Assembly (NCBI GenBank): GCA_030533415.1
Contig: JAUNJE010000004.1
Location: 47,975 to 111,974 of the forward strand
Reading direction: 5' to 3'
DNA from: Eubacteriales bacterium
Lineage (GTDB): Bacteria > Bacillota > Clostridia > Oscillospirales > Oscillospiraceae
Length of the DNA: 64,000 nt
Made by a program: the position numbers and the translations under genes. This document shows, piece after piece, positions 18,380 through 26,951 of the stretch. The notes under the pieces are model-generated. The model ran no database searches and was not told the origin of the DNA. It was given only the letters and a program-made list of their open reading frames with translations. The first letter of the stretch is position 1. Every line of letters begins with the position of its first letter.

Positions 18380-18742
18380 TCAGACCCCCGCAAAGGCAAA
18401 GCAGTCCTTCAGATAGGGAGCGATCAGCCGTTCCGCTTCCCACCGAAGGCAGCGGGCCGGGGTATCCCCGGCAGTGCCGCCCTGCTTGACCGTCAGGTCC
18501 CCGGCCTTGAATTCCTGCACCTGACCGTTCTCCTCCACACAGTTCAGCGACGCCAATGCGAACAGGCTGGCCGCCGCAATGAAATCCGCTTCACAATCCT
18601 CCGGGTTCAGCCCATCCTTCAGCCGGGCGGCAAGGGAACCGGCAGCGGCGGCACACAGGGCCTTCAGCATATCCGCTTGCTTTCCCTCCAGTTCCCCGGC
18701 CAAAAGCGCGGCCTGGGCAAAAACCTGCTCGTTCAGCGTCAT
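18380..18742 (-). CDS. Phage head-tail connector-like protein
   Basis: 120 residues, alpha-helical and alanine-rich, directly after the capsid gene (4-bp overlap). This is the position and size of gp6/YqbG-type connector proteins in SPP1 and PBSX-like phages. It has a conserved-looking C-terminal helix (RWEAERLIAPYLKDC). Role inferred from position and length. Confidence 0.6.
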   Translation of the reverse strand: MTLNEQVFAQAALLAGELEGKQADMLKALCAAAAGSLAARLKDGLNPEDCEADFIAAASLFALASLNCVEENGQVQEFKAGDLTVKQGGTAGDTPARCLRWEAERLIAPYLKDCFAFAGV

Positions 18743-19764
18743 ACGTTCAGGACGCAGGCCGCGCCGTCGCAGATTTTGCCGAAGCCGGAAATAGAGGTAA
18801 TGGCCGCCCGTTCCAGCTGACGGTCAATGAGTTTGTCATACTCCACCAGCACATCGCCGGCGCGCACCAGTTCCAGCGCATAGCGGTTGTCCAGGCCGAT
18901 GATAACACCGTCCGCCAGGGCGCCGGTGCGGTGCAGCTGGGCGCCCAAAGGCGTGGTCAACTTTCCGGTGCCCTGGAAATTCAGGCCCGTCAGGGGATTT
19001 TGCAGTTCGGGCACCTTCAGCAGCTTTGTCATGGTTGCGGTGGAGCACAGGAGGGTATTCATGGTGTAAGGATCGAACTGCCCCCAGAATTCCACCAGCT
19101 GGTCATAGCCCAGATTTCCCGCTGTGCCGGAAATGGGGCTGGTACCTACGGTATACTGTACAGCGGCATTTTCGTTGCCGTCCCCCTCAACCAGTACCTT
19201 CACCGCATCCGCTACCTGCTGCTTCTGAATGTGGGCGCCGATCTGGCGCAGCATCACACCGAACAGGTCCAGCTTCTGGAAGCGGATAGCCTCATAGGAC
19301 GCCACCAGCATTCTGCCCCGCTTGGACAGGCTGACCAGATGCTCCTTGGTTTTCACCTCTGTTTCGGGGATAGCGGCTCCCTCCTCCACATCCTGCAGGG
19401 CCTTGTCCGCATCGGTGGGATTGGAATAGATGGAGCGGTAGTCCATGGCGTCGATGACGGTGGTGGTTGCGGTAATGGCGGGCAGGATGTCATTTTCCTC
19501 CATGCCCTGGCGGACGGTGCGGGCGATGTACTCCGGGAACAGCACCGCCGAATCCATGGTGCGGAAAAACTTCTCCACAGGGGAAGACCCTGCCCCCTTG
19601 GCACGGATGCCAAAGCGCTTCAGCTGCCGCTGAAAGGCGTCCGTGCCTTCCAGCGCAGTCCCCCGGTAATTCTCGCTGGGGTCCAGAGATTCCAGCACCT
19701 GGGTAAAGCTCATTCCCTCCTGACGGTACATTCCTTTTTCCAGTTTCAGATTGTCATAACCCAT
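18739..19764 (-). CDS. Phage major capsid protein
   Basis: 341 residues. The N-terminus has a helical scaffold-like part. The body has 'FRTMDSAVLFPEYIARTVRQ' and 'TEVKTKEHLVSLSKRGRMLV', and the C-terminal part 'IIGLDNRYALELVRAGDVLV', which match the layout of HK97-fold capsid proteins. It follows portal and protease genes in the canonical order. The start at 19764 has GGAGG 8 nt upstream; a longer frame upstream lacks a site. Confidence 0.75.
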   Translation of the reverse strand: MGYDNLKLEKGMYRQEGMSFTQVLESLDPSENYRGTALEGTDAFQRQLKRFGIRAKGAGSSPVEKFFRTMDSAVLFPEYIARTVRQGMEENDILPAITATTTVIDAMDYRSIYSNPTDADKALQDVEEGAAIPETEVKTKEHLVSLSKRGRMLVASYEAIRFQKLDLFGVMLRQIGAHIQKQQVADAVKVLVEGDGNENAAVQYTVGTSPISGTAGNLGYDQLVEFWGQFDPYTMNTLLCSTATMTKLLKVPELQNPLTGLNFQGTGKLTTPLGAQLHRTGALADGVIIGLDNRYALELVRAGDVLVEYDKLIDRQLERAAITSISGFGKICDGAACVLNV

Positions 19765-19843
19765 TTTGTTTCCTCCTAAGTAAAATCTATGGCAGCCAGA
19801 AGTCTCTGGCAAAACCGCTTCACACGGATACCCGATGCCCCCA

Positions 19844-20740
19844 TCAGATCAAAAATCCGCTCTCTACACATTCCTTTTTCCCGCCGCTGCCCCCCAGCTG
19901 CATGGTCACCGGCATCCATTCTGCCAGCCGTTCTTCCAGAGCCGCTTTCAGCGCCAGCAAATCCTCCGGCGCTGTCACTTGGGCGACGCTGCGCAGTACA
20001 GGCTCCGCAACCCCCAATTCCAGCGCCAGCCCCAGCCGGACCACATTGTCCTCCAGTTCCTTCCGGTAGCGCTGTCCCAACTGGGCCTGCTGGAACAGGG
20101 CCCGGTATTCCGCCTGCGCCCCGAATTCCTCCGCCAACTCCTTAAGGTGCCGCTGCTTTCCGCCCATGGCCTTCAAAACTCCCGCATCCGGCTGGGCGGG
20201 CACCGCCACGAAGGAGAATTCGTAGGCGTCCAAAGGCTCCTGCAAAACGGCACAGCAAACCTGCCCGTCGTAGCTTTCGCCCTTCCGGTGTCCGCAGGTG
20301 CCGTATTCGCTGCCGCAGACGGAGCAAACCGCCCGTCCCATGGCGCAGCCCACGGAAACCTCCTTTTTGATGCCCGCCTCGATGTCCGCGATGAGTTCCT
20401 CGTTGACGCCGCCCCGGCGAATGTACGCCCAGGCTTTGATATAGCTGACGCCCTTCTCCTTCACCACCTGGGTTTCAAAGATCCGCGCCACCTGGTTATC
20501 CGCGCTCCACCGGTGGTCCAAAATGCCGGTCTTGCCAAGAAACAGCCTGGCAAGTCCCGGCAAAGCCGCGTCGTCAAAGCGCTCATGATCCCGGTCCACC
20601 TGATCGTCACACAGCCGCAGGGAAAACACATAGACCTGCTCCCCGCTGAGCCGCGCCTTGGCCTGCGCGTTGATGGCCTCCAGCTGCGCCGCCGTTGGAG
20701 CGCCGCTGCTTACGGCCTCCGTCCCTTTTTTGATCTGCAT
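19844..20740 (-). CDS. Phage prohead protease / scaffold-like protein
   Basis: 298 residues. The N-terminal protease-like domain includes GKTGILDHRWSADNQVARIF, where His is in the place of the catalytic His of HK97-type proteases, and 'AYIRRGGVNEELIADIEAG'. A CSVCGSEYGTCGH motif (about 138-150) looks like a zinc-binding knuckle, as seen in YqbD-like homologues. The last ~100 residues are helical and scaffold-like. It sits between portal and capsid, as expected. Confidence 0.7.
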   Translation of the reverse strand: MQIKKGTEAVSSGAPTAAQLEAINAQAKARLSGEQVYVFSLRLCDDQVDRDHERFDDAALPGLARLFLGKTGILDHRWSADNQVARIFETQVVKEKGVSYIKAWAYIRRGGVNEELIADIEAGIKKEVSVGCAMGRAVCSVCGSEYGTCGHRKGESYDGQVCCAVLQEPLDAYEFSFVAVPAQPDAGVLKAMGGKQRHLKELAEEFGAQAEYRALFQQAQLGQRYRKELEDNVVRLGLALELGVAEPVLRSVAQVTAPEDLLALKAALEERLAEWMPVTMQLGGSGGKKECVESGFLI

Positions 20741-20758
20741 ACAATAACCTCCCGCAAT

Positions 20759-21898
20759 TTATGATGCCGCCTCTGCCCGGTACTTTTCCGCCTGCGCCAG
20801 GTACAGCTCCGCCTGGGCCTGTTGGGTAATATCCTGCAGGCTGATATCATCCCACTGAATTTCCACCCGGTTGTCCAGCCCTTCCAGAGCCAAATACGTT
20901 TTACAGATTTTCAGCATAGCCGGCTCCACCGTCCGGCGCAGTGCCCACAGCTCACTGGTCAGAAGATCCGCCTGCTGTGTGCTCATCCGCTCCGTGGTGC
21001 TCCAGCTCAGGCCCAGCAGGAAAGGCGGCAGCCCGGTTTTTGCCACCAGCTGCTCCATGATTTGCCGCACGGGAATTTCGGAATCCAAAATCGGCGCTTC
21101 CCCGCCGATGACCTTGATCTCCACATCTCCCACAGCCACAAAATCCCGCACTGTGCCGTTCTTTCCGTCCTCCATAGCTTTCGCCCACTCTGCGGCCACG
21201 GCCTTTCCCCGCTCCTGGGCAGTGGCAGGATCCAGATTTTCCCCGCCCTTACAGACGACGCTGTAGCGGATGTTCCCCGCCCGTTCCCAGTTGGTGCCGA
21301 TGGTATGATAGATTTTCAGCAGGATATCCGCCAGGAAAGGCATCCCCCGGAACATGCTGACGCCATAAGGATGGGCAGGCTCCGGATGCATGGTGGTAAA
21401 CAGCAGCAAGTGCTGGTAAGGCAGGGGCCGCATCAGCCCGTGCTCATCCATTCCCCACAGTACCATGTCCAGGGCATTGTCCCCCTCCTGCACTTCCAGC
21501 GAGGTCACATCTCCCCAGCAAACTGCCCGCAGCCTTCCTCCCGCCACCACCAGTTCTCCCACCGCCCGGCCATAGGTCAGCAGGCTGTCCAGGTATCCGC
21601 TGAGAAAGCTCTCAATGCCCATCTGCCCCCGTCCGCAGGGCATCATCCGCAAAAAATCGTTCAGCTTCTGCTGGGCATTTTTGTCCCAGCATTTCACCTG
21701 AAATCCGCCGCACAGCCGCACCATTTTGCCCACGGCCGCATCCAGCACGGGGATCGCCTCCCGCATTTCCCGGTAGATTCGCTCCTCACCGCCGCCCAGA
21801 GGTGTAAAGTGCCGCATGGCGCCAAAGGGATGCGTATCCCCATTGCGCAGTTGGCAGACCGCCGTGACGCTCCCGGACTCCGTCTTTTTCCGCTTCAA
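20759..21898 (-). CDS. Phage portal protein
   Basis: 379 residues. Blocks typical of SPP1/YqbA-type portals are visible: 'LSGYLDSLLTYGRAVGELVV', PYGVSMFRGMPFLADILLKI, and 'PPFLLGLSWSTTERMSTQQA'. It is somewhat shorter than full SPP1-like portals (about 450-500). The portal forms the dodecameric DNA gate on the prohead. It lies between the large terminase and the protease genes. Confidence 0.85.
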   Translation of the reverse strand: MKRKKTESGSVTAVCQLRNGDTHPFGAMRHFTPLGGGEERIYREMREAIPVLDAAVGKMVRLCGGFQVKCWDKNAQQKLNDFLRMMPCGRGQMGIESFLSGYLDSLLTYGRAVGELVVAGGRLRAVCWGDVTSLEVQEGDNALDMVLWGMDEHGLMRPLPYQHLLLFTTMHPEPAHPYGVSMFRGMPFLADILLKIYHTIGTNWERAGNIRYSVVCKGGENLDPATAQERGKAVAAEWAKAMEDGKNGTVRDFVAVGDVEIKVIGGEAPILDSEIPVRQIMEQLVAKTGLPPFLLGLSWSTTERMSTQQADLLTSELWALRRTVEPAMLKICKTYLALEGLDNRVEIQWDDISLQDITQQAQAELYLAQAEKYRAEAAS

Positions 21899-21931
21899 AT
21901 AACCACTCTCCTTTTCATATAGAATATGAAT

Positions 21932-23182
21932 TCAGCATTTTCTTTCCACGCTGCAGGCGGCAAACCCGCCCCGGCTTTTTCCCAGCACGGTGGCCACAAA
22001 GTACCGCATGTCATCCATGGCATGGTCATGCTCCTTGCGTACCCTGTCCCGGCCTCCGCCGCTCAGGTCCCAGACATATTCCTCCATCTCCCGCAGGCAG
22101 TCCGTGCAGCCTTCACAGATCACGATTTCCCCATTTTTCAGGCAGTCCGATGTCAAGCGTATGCCGCTGAGCACATCGTTTTCCGCTTTTTGGACCCGCC
22201 AGCCCTTTCGCCGGAGCACTTCCATAAAACTGGCCGCCGAGGGATCGACGATGACCGCCCGGATTTCCCGTCCGCCGGCCAGCGTTTCCAATGCCTGGGC
22301 ATATTCCTCGTCTGTCATCTGCCGCTGGGCCTGCCGGGAGCTGAAATAAAATTCCTTCACCCGGTACCATACCCCCCGGTGCCGTCCCCACAGTCCCATG
22401 GAGGTAGGATTGACCGTTCCATAATCGCAGGAAACATACCATTGCTCACAGTCTGCCGGTGCCCTTCCCACCATATCCGCCGAGAAGAAATCATACACCC
22501 GCCCTTCCGCCTGCACCCACTGCCCCAGAACAAACCGCCGGTAAAATACGCCGGTATATAACCGCTGATACCGCTTCCGAATATCCTCTGTCAGACTGGG
22601 ATTGTCCTCCATGGTAAAATGGAGCCTTAGGCAGTTCCGCTGCTCCGCTTCCTGGATCCAGGCCCTGTAAAACCAGTGGCTTGGCCCTGCCGGGTTGCAG
22701 TTGAACCACAGCCGGCTCCCCGCCACGGAGCACCGGGCGCAGGCCTGTTCCACAAAGCTGCGGGGCATCAGCGCCACCTCATCCAGCAGCACCCCCGCGA
22801 AGGTGATCCCCTGGACCAGGCCGGCGGAGCTTTCGTCCCGCCCGCCGAAAATGTAAAATTGGTTTTCCCTGCCCCAGAGCCTTACCGTCAGCAGGTTTTC
22901 CGTCCGCCTTTCCCGCCACTGCGCTCCCAGTGCCGAGAGCCAGGGCAAAACCTCCGACAGCAGATTCCGCCGCAGCGCCCCGATGGTTTTCCCACACATT
23001 CCAAACTTTTTCCCGTCAAAATTACTCAGCGCCCAGAGGAAAAAGCCCAGTCCCATAGCCAGTGTTTTCCCCGACCGCACCGCCCCGTCGCAGACGATGG
23101 CCTCCCGCCCGGTGTAGGGACTTCCCGGTGTCCACCAGGTCAGCACCGTCCTCTGTTTTTCGGAAAATACCGGCCGGCTCAT
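21932..23182 (-). CDS. Phage terminase large subunit (PBSX/XtmB type)
   Basis: 416 residues. Walker A is GAVRSGKT (33-40) and Walker B VLLDEVAL. 'SCDYGTVNPTSMGLWG' begins the RNase H-like nuclease domain, with another Asp in VIVDPSAASF and DHAMDDMRYFV near the end. Both motor and nuclease domains are full length with key residues present, so the protein looks functional. It overlaps the small-subunit gene by 4 bp. Confidence 0.92.
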   Translation of the reverse strand: MSRPVFSEKQRTVLTWWTPGSPYTGREAIVCDGAVRSGKTLAMGLGFFLWALSNFDGKKFGMCGKTIGALRRNLLSEVLPWLSALGAQWRERRTENLLTVRLWGRENQFYIFGGRDESSAGLVQGITFAGVLLDEVALMPRSFVEQACARCSVAGSRLWFNCNPAGPSHWFYRAWIQEAEQRNCLRLHFTMEDNPSLTEDIRKRYQRLYTGVFYRRFVLGQWVQAEGRVYDFFSADMVGRAPADCEQWYVSCDYGTVNPTSMGLWGRHRGVWYRVKEFYFSSRQAQRQMTDEEYAQALETLAGGREIRAVIVDPSAASFMEVLRRKGWRVQKAENDVLSGIRLTSDCLKNGEIVICEGCTDCLREMEEYVWDLSGGGRDRVRKEHDHAMDDMRYFVATVLGKSRGGFAACSVERKC

Positions 23183-23493
23183 GCCTCCTCACCGCCCCGC
23201 AGGGCCTGCAAAAAGGAATCCATCCCGGAATCCTGTTCCCCCGCCAGGGCGGCCAGCTGCTCCAGCGCCCGCAGGCGGTCGATCAGCTTGATTTCCACCG
23301 TTCCCTTGTCATTGCGCCTCACTTCACTGAGCAGGCTCAAATCCAGCGCCTTCAAATCCGGGGCATCCTCCAGCGCCAGCCGTACACAGTCGTTGGCCCT
23401 GCCGAAAGCCAGCTCCGCCAGCCGCCGGGTAACATCCCGCTGCCGGACATCCCCCGCCCGGATTCTCTCCTGCAGTGCGTCTGTCTGTTCCAT
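23179..23493 (-). CDS. Phage terminase small subunit-like protein
   Basis: 104 residues, all helical. IKLIDRLRALEQLAALAGEQ near the C-terminus matches the end of XtmA-like small terminases. The N-terminal HTH usual in the family is not obvious and the protein is shorter than usual. Start set at the ATG at 23493 with GGGAGG upstream; the frame further upstream runs through a terminator. First gene of the cassette. Confidence 0.65.
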   Translation of the reverse strand: MEQTDALQERIRAGDVRQRDVTRRLAELAFGRANDCVRLALEDAPDLKALDLSLLSEVRRNDKGTVEIKLIDRLRALEQLAALAGEQDSGMDSFLQALRGGEEA

Positions 23494-23520
23494 AACAACC
23501 TCCCTTTCACCCGTACCCCG

Positions 23521-23556
23521 AAAACAAAAAACGTTGCACCCGGAGGTACAACGTTT
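23521..23556 (-). terminator. Terminator-like hairpin in the leader of the phage cassette
   Basis: On the minus strand AAACGTTG and CAACGTTT arms (23556-23549 and 23536-23529), extended to 12 bp with one wobble pair, hold a UCCG (UNCG-type) loop and run into TTT-G-TTTT. It ends about 30 nt before the first cassette gene. It could be an attenuator, or a second terminator for the lipoprotein gene. Confidence 0.65.
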
Positions 23557-23580
23557 CAAACTCGTGAAGTTTGGGGTCAG

Positions 23581-23611
23581 AAAAAGGGCGCACCCCAAAA
23601 AGGGTGCGCCC
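23581..23611 (-). terminator. Terminator of the lipoprotein gene
   Basis: A 10-bp perfect stem (23586-23595 with 23602-23611), then TTTTT on the minus strand. It lies 15 nt after the lipoprotein stop. Confidence 0.85.
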
Positions 23612-23625
23612 CAGTGTTTTGCGGC

Positions 23626-24405
23626 TTATTCAGCAGCGGAAATCGCGGTGATATGGGTGTTGACGCCCTCGTACCAGTACAGGAAGCCCTCAACATCCAC
23701 AATGTCGCCGGCTTCCAGTTCCCCAACAGCGGCGTAAACGTCGGTATCAGGACCGGTCAGGTAAGCTTCCACACAGAAGTCAAAGGAAGTACCGTTGTAA
23801 GAGAAGGTCACATAAATGTCGTCGCCAGGCTCGTCGTTCTTATAGGAGACAGCTTCCACCGTCAGGCCCTTGAAGGAGACGAACTCATTCTGATGGTCAA
23901 TCAGTTCCTCAGTCCCCAGCAGCTCGGTGACATCGGTAGCCTCGGCAATGTAGGTATCGCCATCCTCGACGAACTCGAAGGTGCCGTCCATGACCTCGAC
24001 CTCACCGGCCCACTCACCCTTGTAGCCATTGACACGAATCTTGGTGCCGGGAACCAGCTTTGCGGCATCCTCCTCGGAGCAGGCCAGCTCATACAGGAAA
24101 TAGGCGCCGTCAGGGCTTTGGCAGTAGACGGTGATCTTGTTGTCCCACCAGGACTGATGTCCCTGAACATAGGTCTCGATGCTGACAGCGGTGTCCAACT
24201 CAGCAGCCATGTACTCCTCATGGGTCATAACAGCAGCTTCCGCAGCCTCAGTGGGCACAGCAGCCGCTTCGGTCGGCTCAACAGCAGGAGCCTCGGTGGT
24301 CTCAACAGGAGCGGCAGTCGTCTGGACAGGCTCCTCCGTCTTGGCGCAGCCGGCGAAAGCCAGAACCATGGCCATGGCCAGCAGCAGTGCAAGCAGCTTT
24401 TTCAT
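23626..24405 (-). CDS. Secreted lipoprotein with OB-fold-like domains, unknown
   Basis: 259 residues. A lipoprotein signal ends at VLAFAGCAK (Cys20). A Thr/Glu/Ala-rich linker (about 24-60) follows, then two similar beta-rich domains with 'GTKIRVNGYKGEW' and 'AGDIVDVEGFLYWY', which resemble OB-fold or NlpE/YgiW-like strands. Single gene with its own promoter and strong terminator. Surface attached; function unknown. Confidence 0.75.
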   Translation of the reverse strand: MKKLLALLLAMAMVLAFAGCAKTEEPVQTTAAPVETTEAPAVEPTEAAAVPTEAAEAAVMTHEEYMAAELDTAVSIETYVQGHQSWWDNKITVYCQSPDGAYFLYELACSEEDAAKLVPGTKIRVNGYKGEWAGEVEVMDGTFEFVEDGDTYIAEATDVTELLGTEELIDHQNEFVSFKGLTVEAVSYKNDEPGDDIYVTFSYNGTSFDFCVEAYLTGPDTDVYAAVGELEAGDIVDVEGFLYWYEGVNTHITAISAAE

Positions 24406-24453
24406 TTTTCATTAACTCCTTTTTTCATAGGTAGTGTGCGGGTACACAATTTT

Positions 24454-24481
24454 ATTATACAACGATATTTTCAGAAATCAA
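24454..24481 (-). promoter_or_regulatory. Promoter of the lipoprotein gene
   Basis: On the minus strand TTGATT (24481-24476) and TATAAT (24459-24454), 16 bp apart, about 48 nt before the ATG. It lies just beyond the 3' end of the sugar ABC operon. Confidence 0.6.
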
Positions 24482-24498
24482 TATTTTGCCAGCATTTT

Positions 24499-26079
24499 TT
24501 ACAATTTTTTCTTTTTCAAATTGTCAACAACGACATACGCCCCCATACACACCCAGCAAACCGCCAGTGCAAAAAGCAGGGCCCTAGACGCACCGGGAAG
24601 TTCCCCCAGGCTTACCTTCCGGTCTGAGGTGCTGATCTGATCCAGCCGGTAGAGTGCGGAGACCTCCTCCCAGAGATCATCCATATACGCCTCGTCAACG
24701 GTCTGTCCCCGGCGGATCGATTTGTTCACATTCTCAATCAGCTGCCCGGCGGCGTTTCGCAGGGAAGCGGAGCCGTTAAAGACGGGAGTGACGAAGGTAT
24801 TGTCCGTATTGTCCAGCAGCAAACGGGTTGCGTCGATTTTGATAGCATAATACAGGTCGTTGTCCTCGCCGCTGCGGCCCAGGTAATCCTGATATATTTC
24901 GGAATTCTGGGCTTTGGCGGTAACAGGGGCATAGCCCTCTGTCTGGGAATAGGCAATTTGAACATCATTGGTCAGCATGTACTGGGCGAAGAGCCAGGAA
25001 GCCAAAACCTCCTGTGCGTCCTCCTTATTGAATACACATATGGAAGGCCCTTGGGAAATCATTTGGGGATTCTTTGTATCAAACTGGGGGATGGCCATGA
25101 CCTGCGTCTCAAAGCGCACCAGCTTATCCTCTGCAATATCGATCAGCGGGGCATCCGATCCCATCCAGGTGGCCCCGGCGGTGGAATCAATGGCAAAAAT
25201 ACACTGGCCGGCATTCAGGAAGTTGGCGGGATAGCCTGCCAGCTTAAAGGTATTGAACGCGCCGGTTTCCACGTGGGTGCCGATGGTGTAGAGCAGCTCC
25301 CGGGTGGTATCATTGAAAAGCTGGATCTCTCCCAGGGCGGTAGAGTATCCCGCGTCCAGCTGCTTCAGCATTTGGATCATCATATTGTCCGTAGATTTAT
25401 AAATAAAGGGAATCAGCACCTTCTGTCCATTGACCAGGTAGTTGCCGTCCGCGTCCTTTTCCATAGCGGCCTCGGAGACCTCCCAGACAAAATCCCAAGT
25501 CAGCATTTCCGGCAGCTGGAAGCCCAGCTTTTCCACATAGGTCTTGTTGACATAGCACGCTTCTGTGGAGCGCATATAGGGAATGGCATAATAGTGGCCG
25601 TTAAACGCGCATTCCTCCAGGAACTGGGGGATAATTTCCGCCTGGGTAGGAGAATCGAACCGAAGTTCACTGCCTCCAAGCCCATACTTGGCATCCGAAA
25701 ACAGCTCATCCAGAGGGATCACCGTATCCGCACCCGTAAGATAGGTGGCAATGTGGTCGGGATAGGTGATGCAAACATTGGGGGTGGTGTCGGTGGCGAT
25801 GTTGGTGATGACATCATTGTAGATTTTGGTGTAATCGGTGTACAGGCGCATGTTTACGGTGATGTTGGGATACAGCTCCTCGAAATCCGCAATGGCCTGC
25901 TTATAGATTTCCACCTGAGTCAGGTTGGTGTCATTCTTAGCCCAGAAGGTGATCTCATAGGTTCTGCTTGTGTCAAAGCTTTCCGGAATCTCAAAAACCT
26001 TCTTCTCCCGGGACCCATGGCACGCCGTCAATGTCAGCAGCAGCGCGGCGGCCAGAAGCAGGGCAGCAAGCTTTTTCAT
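24499..26079 (-). CDS. Sugar ABC transporter substrate-binding lipoprotein with C-terminal membrane anchor
   Basis: 526 residues. Lipobox at LLTLTACHG, then a family-1 solute-binding domain ('FEELYPNITVNMRLYTDYTK', 'YAIPYMRSTEACYVNKTYV'). The protein ends with a hydrophobic helix (ALLFALAVCWVCMGAYVVV) and KKKKL, so it could be anchored at both ends, which is unusual. The start overlaps the stop of the permease gene (ATGA). It binds the sugar delivered to the two permeases encoded just upstream. Substrate unknown. Confidence 0.88.
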   Translation of the reverse strand: MKKLAALLLAAALLLTLTACHGSREKKVFEIPESFDTSRTYEITFWAKNDTNLTQVEIYKQAIADFEELYPNITVNMRLYTDYTKIYNDVITNIATDTTPNVCITYPDHIATYLTGADTVIPLDELFSDAKYGLGGSELRFDSPTQAEIIPQFLEECAFNGHYYAIPYMRSTEACYVNKTYVEKLGFQLPEMLTWDFVWEVSEAAMEKDADGNYLVNGQKVLIPFIYKSTDNMMIQMLKQLDAGYSTALGEIQLFNDTTRELLYTIGTHVETGAFNTFKLAGYPANFLNAGQCIFAIDSTAGATWMGSDAPLIDIAEDKLVRFETQVMAIPQFDTKNPQMISQGPSICVFNKEDAQEVLASWLFAQYMLTNDVQIAYSQTEGYAPVTAKAQNSEIYQDYLGRSGEDNDLYYAIKIDATRLLLDNTDNTFVTPVFNGSASLRNAAGQLIENVNKSIRRGQTVDEAYMDDLWEEVSALYRLDQISTSDRKVSLGELPGASRALLFALAVCWVCMGAYVVVDNLKKKKL

Positions 26080-26939
26080 CCCTTCATCCCTCCTCTCGAA
26101 ACGCCGGCCATGATCTTTTTGCGGAAGACCAGGAACAGCACGATCAGCGGAGCGGAGATCACACAGACCGCCGCCATCATGGCGGGGATGTTCTCCCGCC
26201 CGAAGCCGTTCTCCCGGATCTCCTGGATGCCGTTGGATACCAGGAAATACGCCTGGTCGTCCGTGATCAGCCGGGGCCAGACATAGGAGTTCCAGCACTC
26301 GATGACCTTCAAAATGGTAATGGTGATGATGGTGGGCTTGCAGATGGGGATCATGACTTTCAGCAGGTATTTTAAGTCCGAAGTGCCGTCCACCTTGGCT
26401 GCATAATATAACTCGTCAGGGATCTGGGCAAAATTTTCTTTCAATAAATAGATGTAAAATACCGAGGTCACACTGGGCAGGATCAAGCCCGTAAAGGTGT
26501 TGCGCAGGTCCATATTGGTAATGGTGACAAAGTTGGTAATGACTACCAGTTCATTGGGAATCATCATCAGAGACAGGAACAGGGTAAACACCAAATCCCT
26601 GCCCCGGAAGGTCAGCCGGGAGAAGGCAAACGCCGCCAGTACCGTCACAACCAGCATAATGGCGGTGGTTGCCACCGTAAAGAGGATGGTATTGGTGAAG
26701 TACCCCGCCAGCGGAACGGCGGTAAAGGCATCGGTGTAATTTTGCAGCGTAGGTGCCAGCGTGTACAGCTGGGGAATCCACTCGGAGTTGTACGCGCCAT
26801 AGCTTTTTACGGATGTCAGCACCATCCAGTAGAAGGGGAACAGCACCATAATGGCCCAAAAGGTCAGCAGGGTGTAGGTTACAATGCGCAGGAGCCGCTT
26901 ACGGCGGGCGGCAGCTTTTTCGATTTTTTCGTAATTCAT
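26076..26939 (-). CDS. Sugar ABC transporter permease, MalG/UgpE type
   Basis: 287 residues, six TM segments. The EAA-type loop reads YYAAKVDGTSDLKYLLKVMIPICKP, which contacts the ATPase. Final gene order is ATPase, permease, permease, binding protein. It starts 12 nt after the first permease gene. Confidence 0.9.
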   Translation of the reverse strand: MNYEKIEKAAARRKRLLRIVTYTLLTFWAIMVLFPFYWMVLTSVKSYGAYNSEWIPQLYTLAPTLQNYTDAFTAVPLAGYFTNTILFTVATTAIMLVVTVLAAFAFSRLTFRGRDLVFTLFLSLMMIPNELVVITNFVTITNMDLRNTFTGLILPSVTSVFYIYLLKENFAQIPDELYYAAKVDGTSDLKYLLKVMIPICKPTIITITILKVIECWNSYVWPRLITDDQAYFLVSNGIQEIRENGFGRENIPAMMAAVCVISAPLIVLFLVFRKKIMAGVSRGGMKG

Positions 26940-26951
26940 AACGCCACCTCG

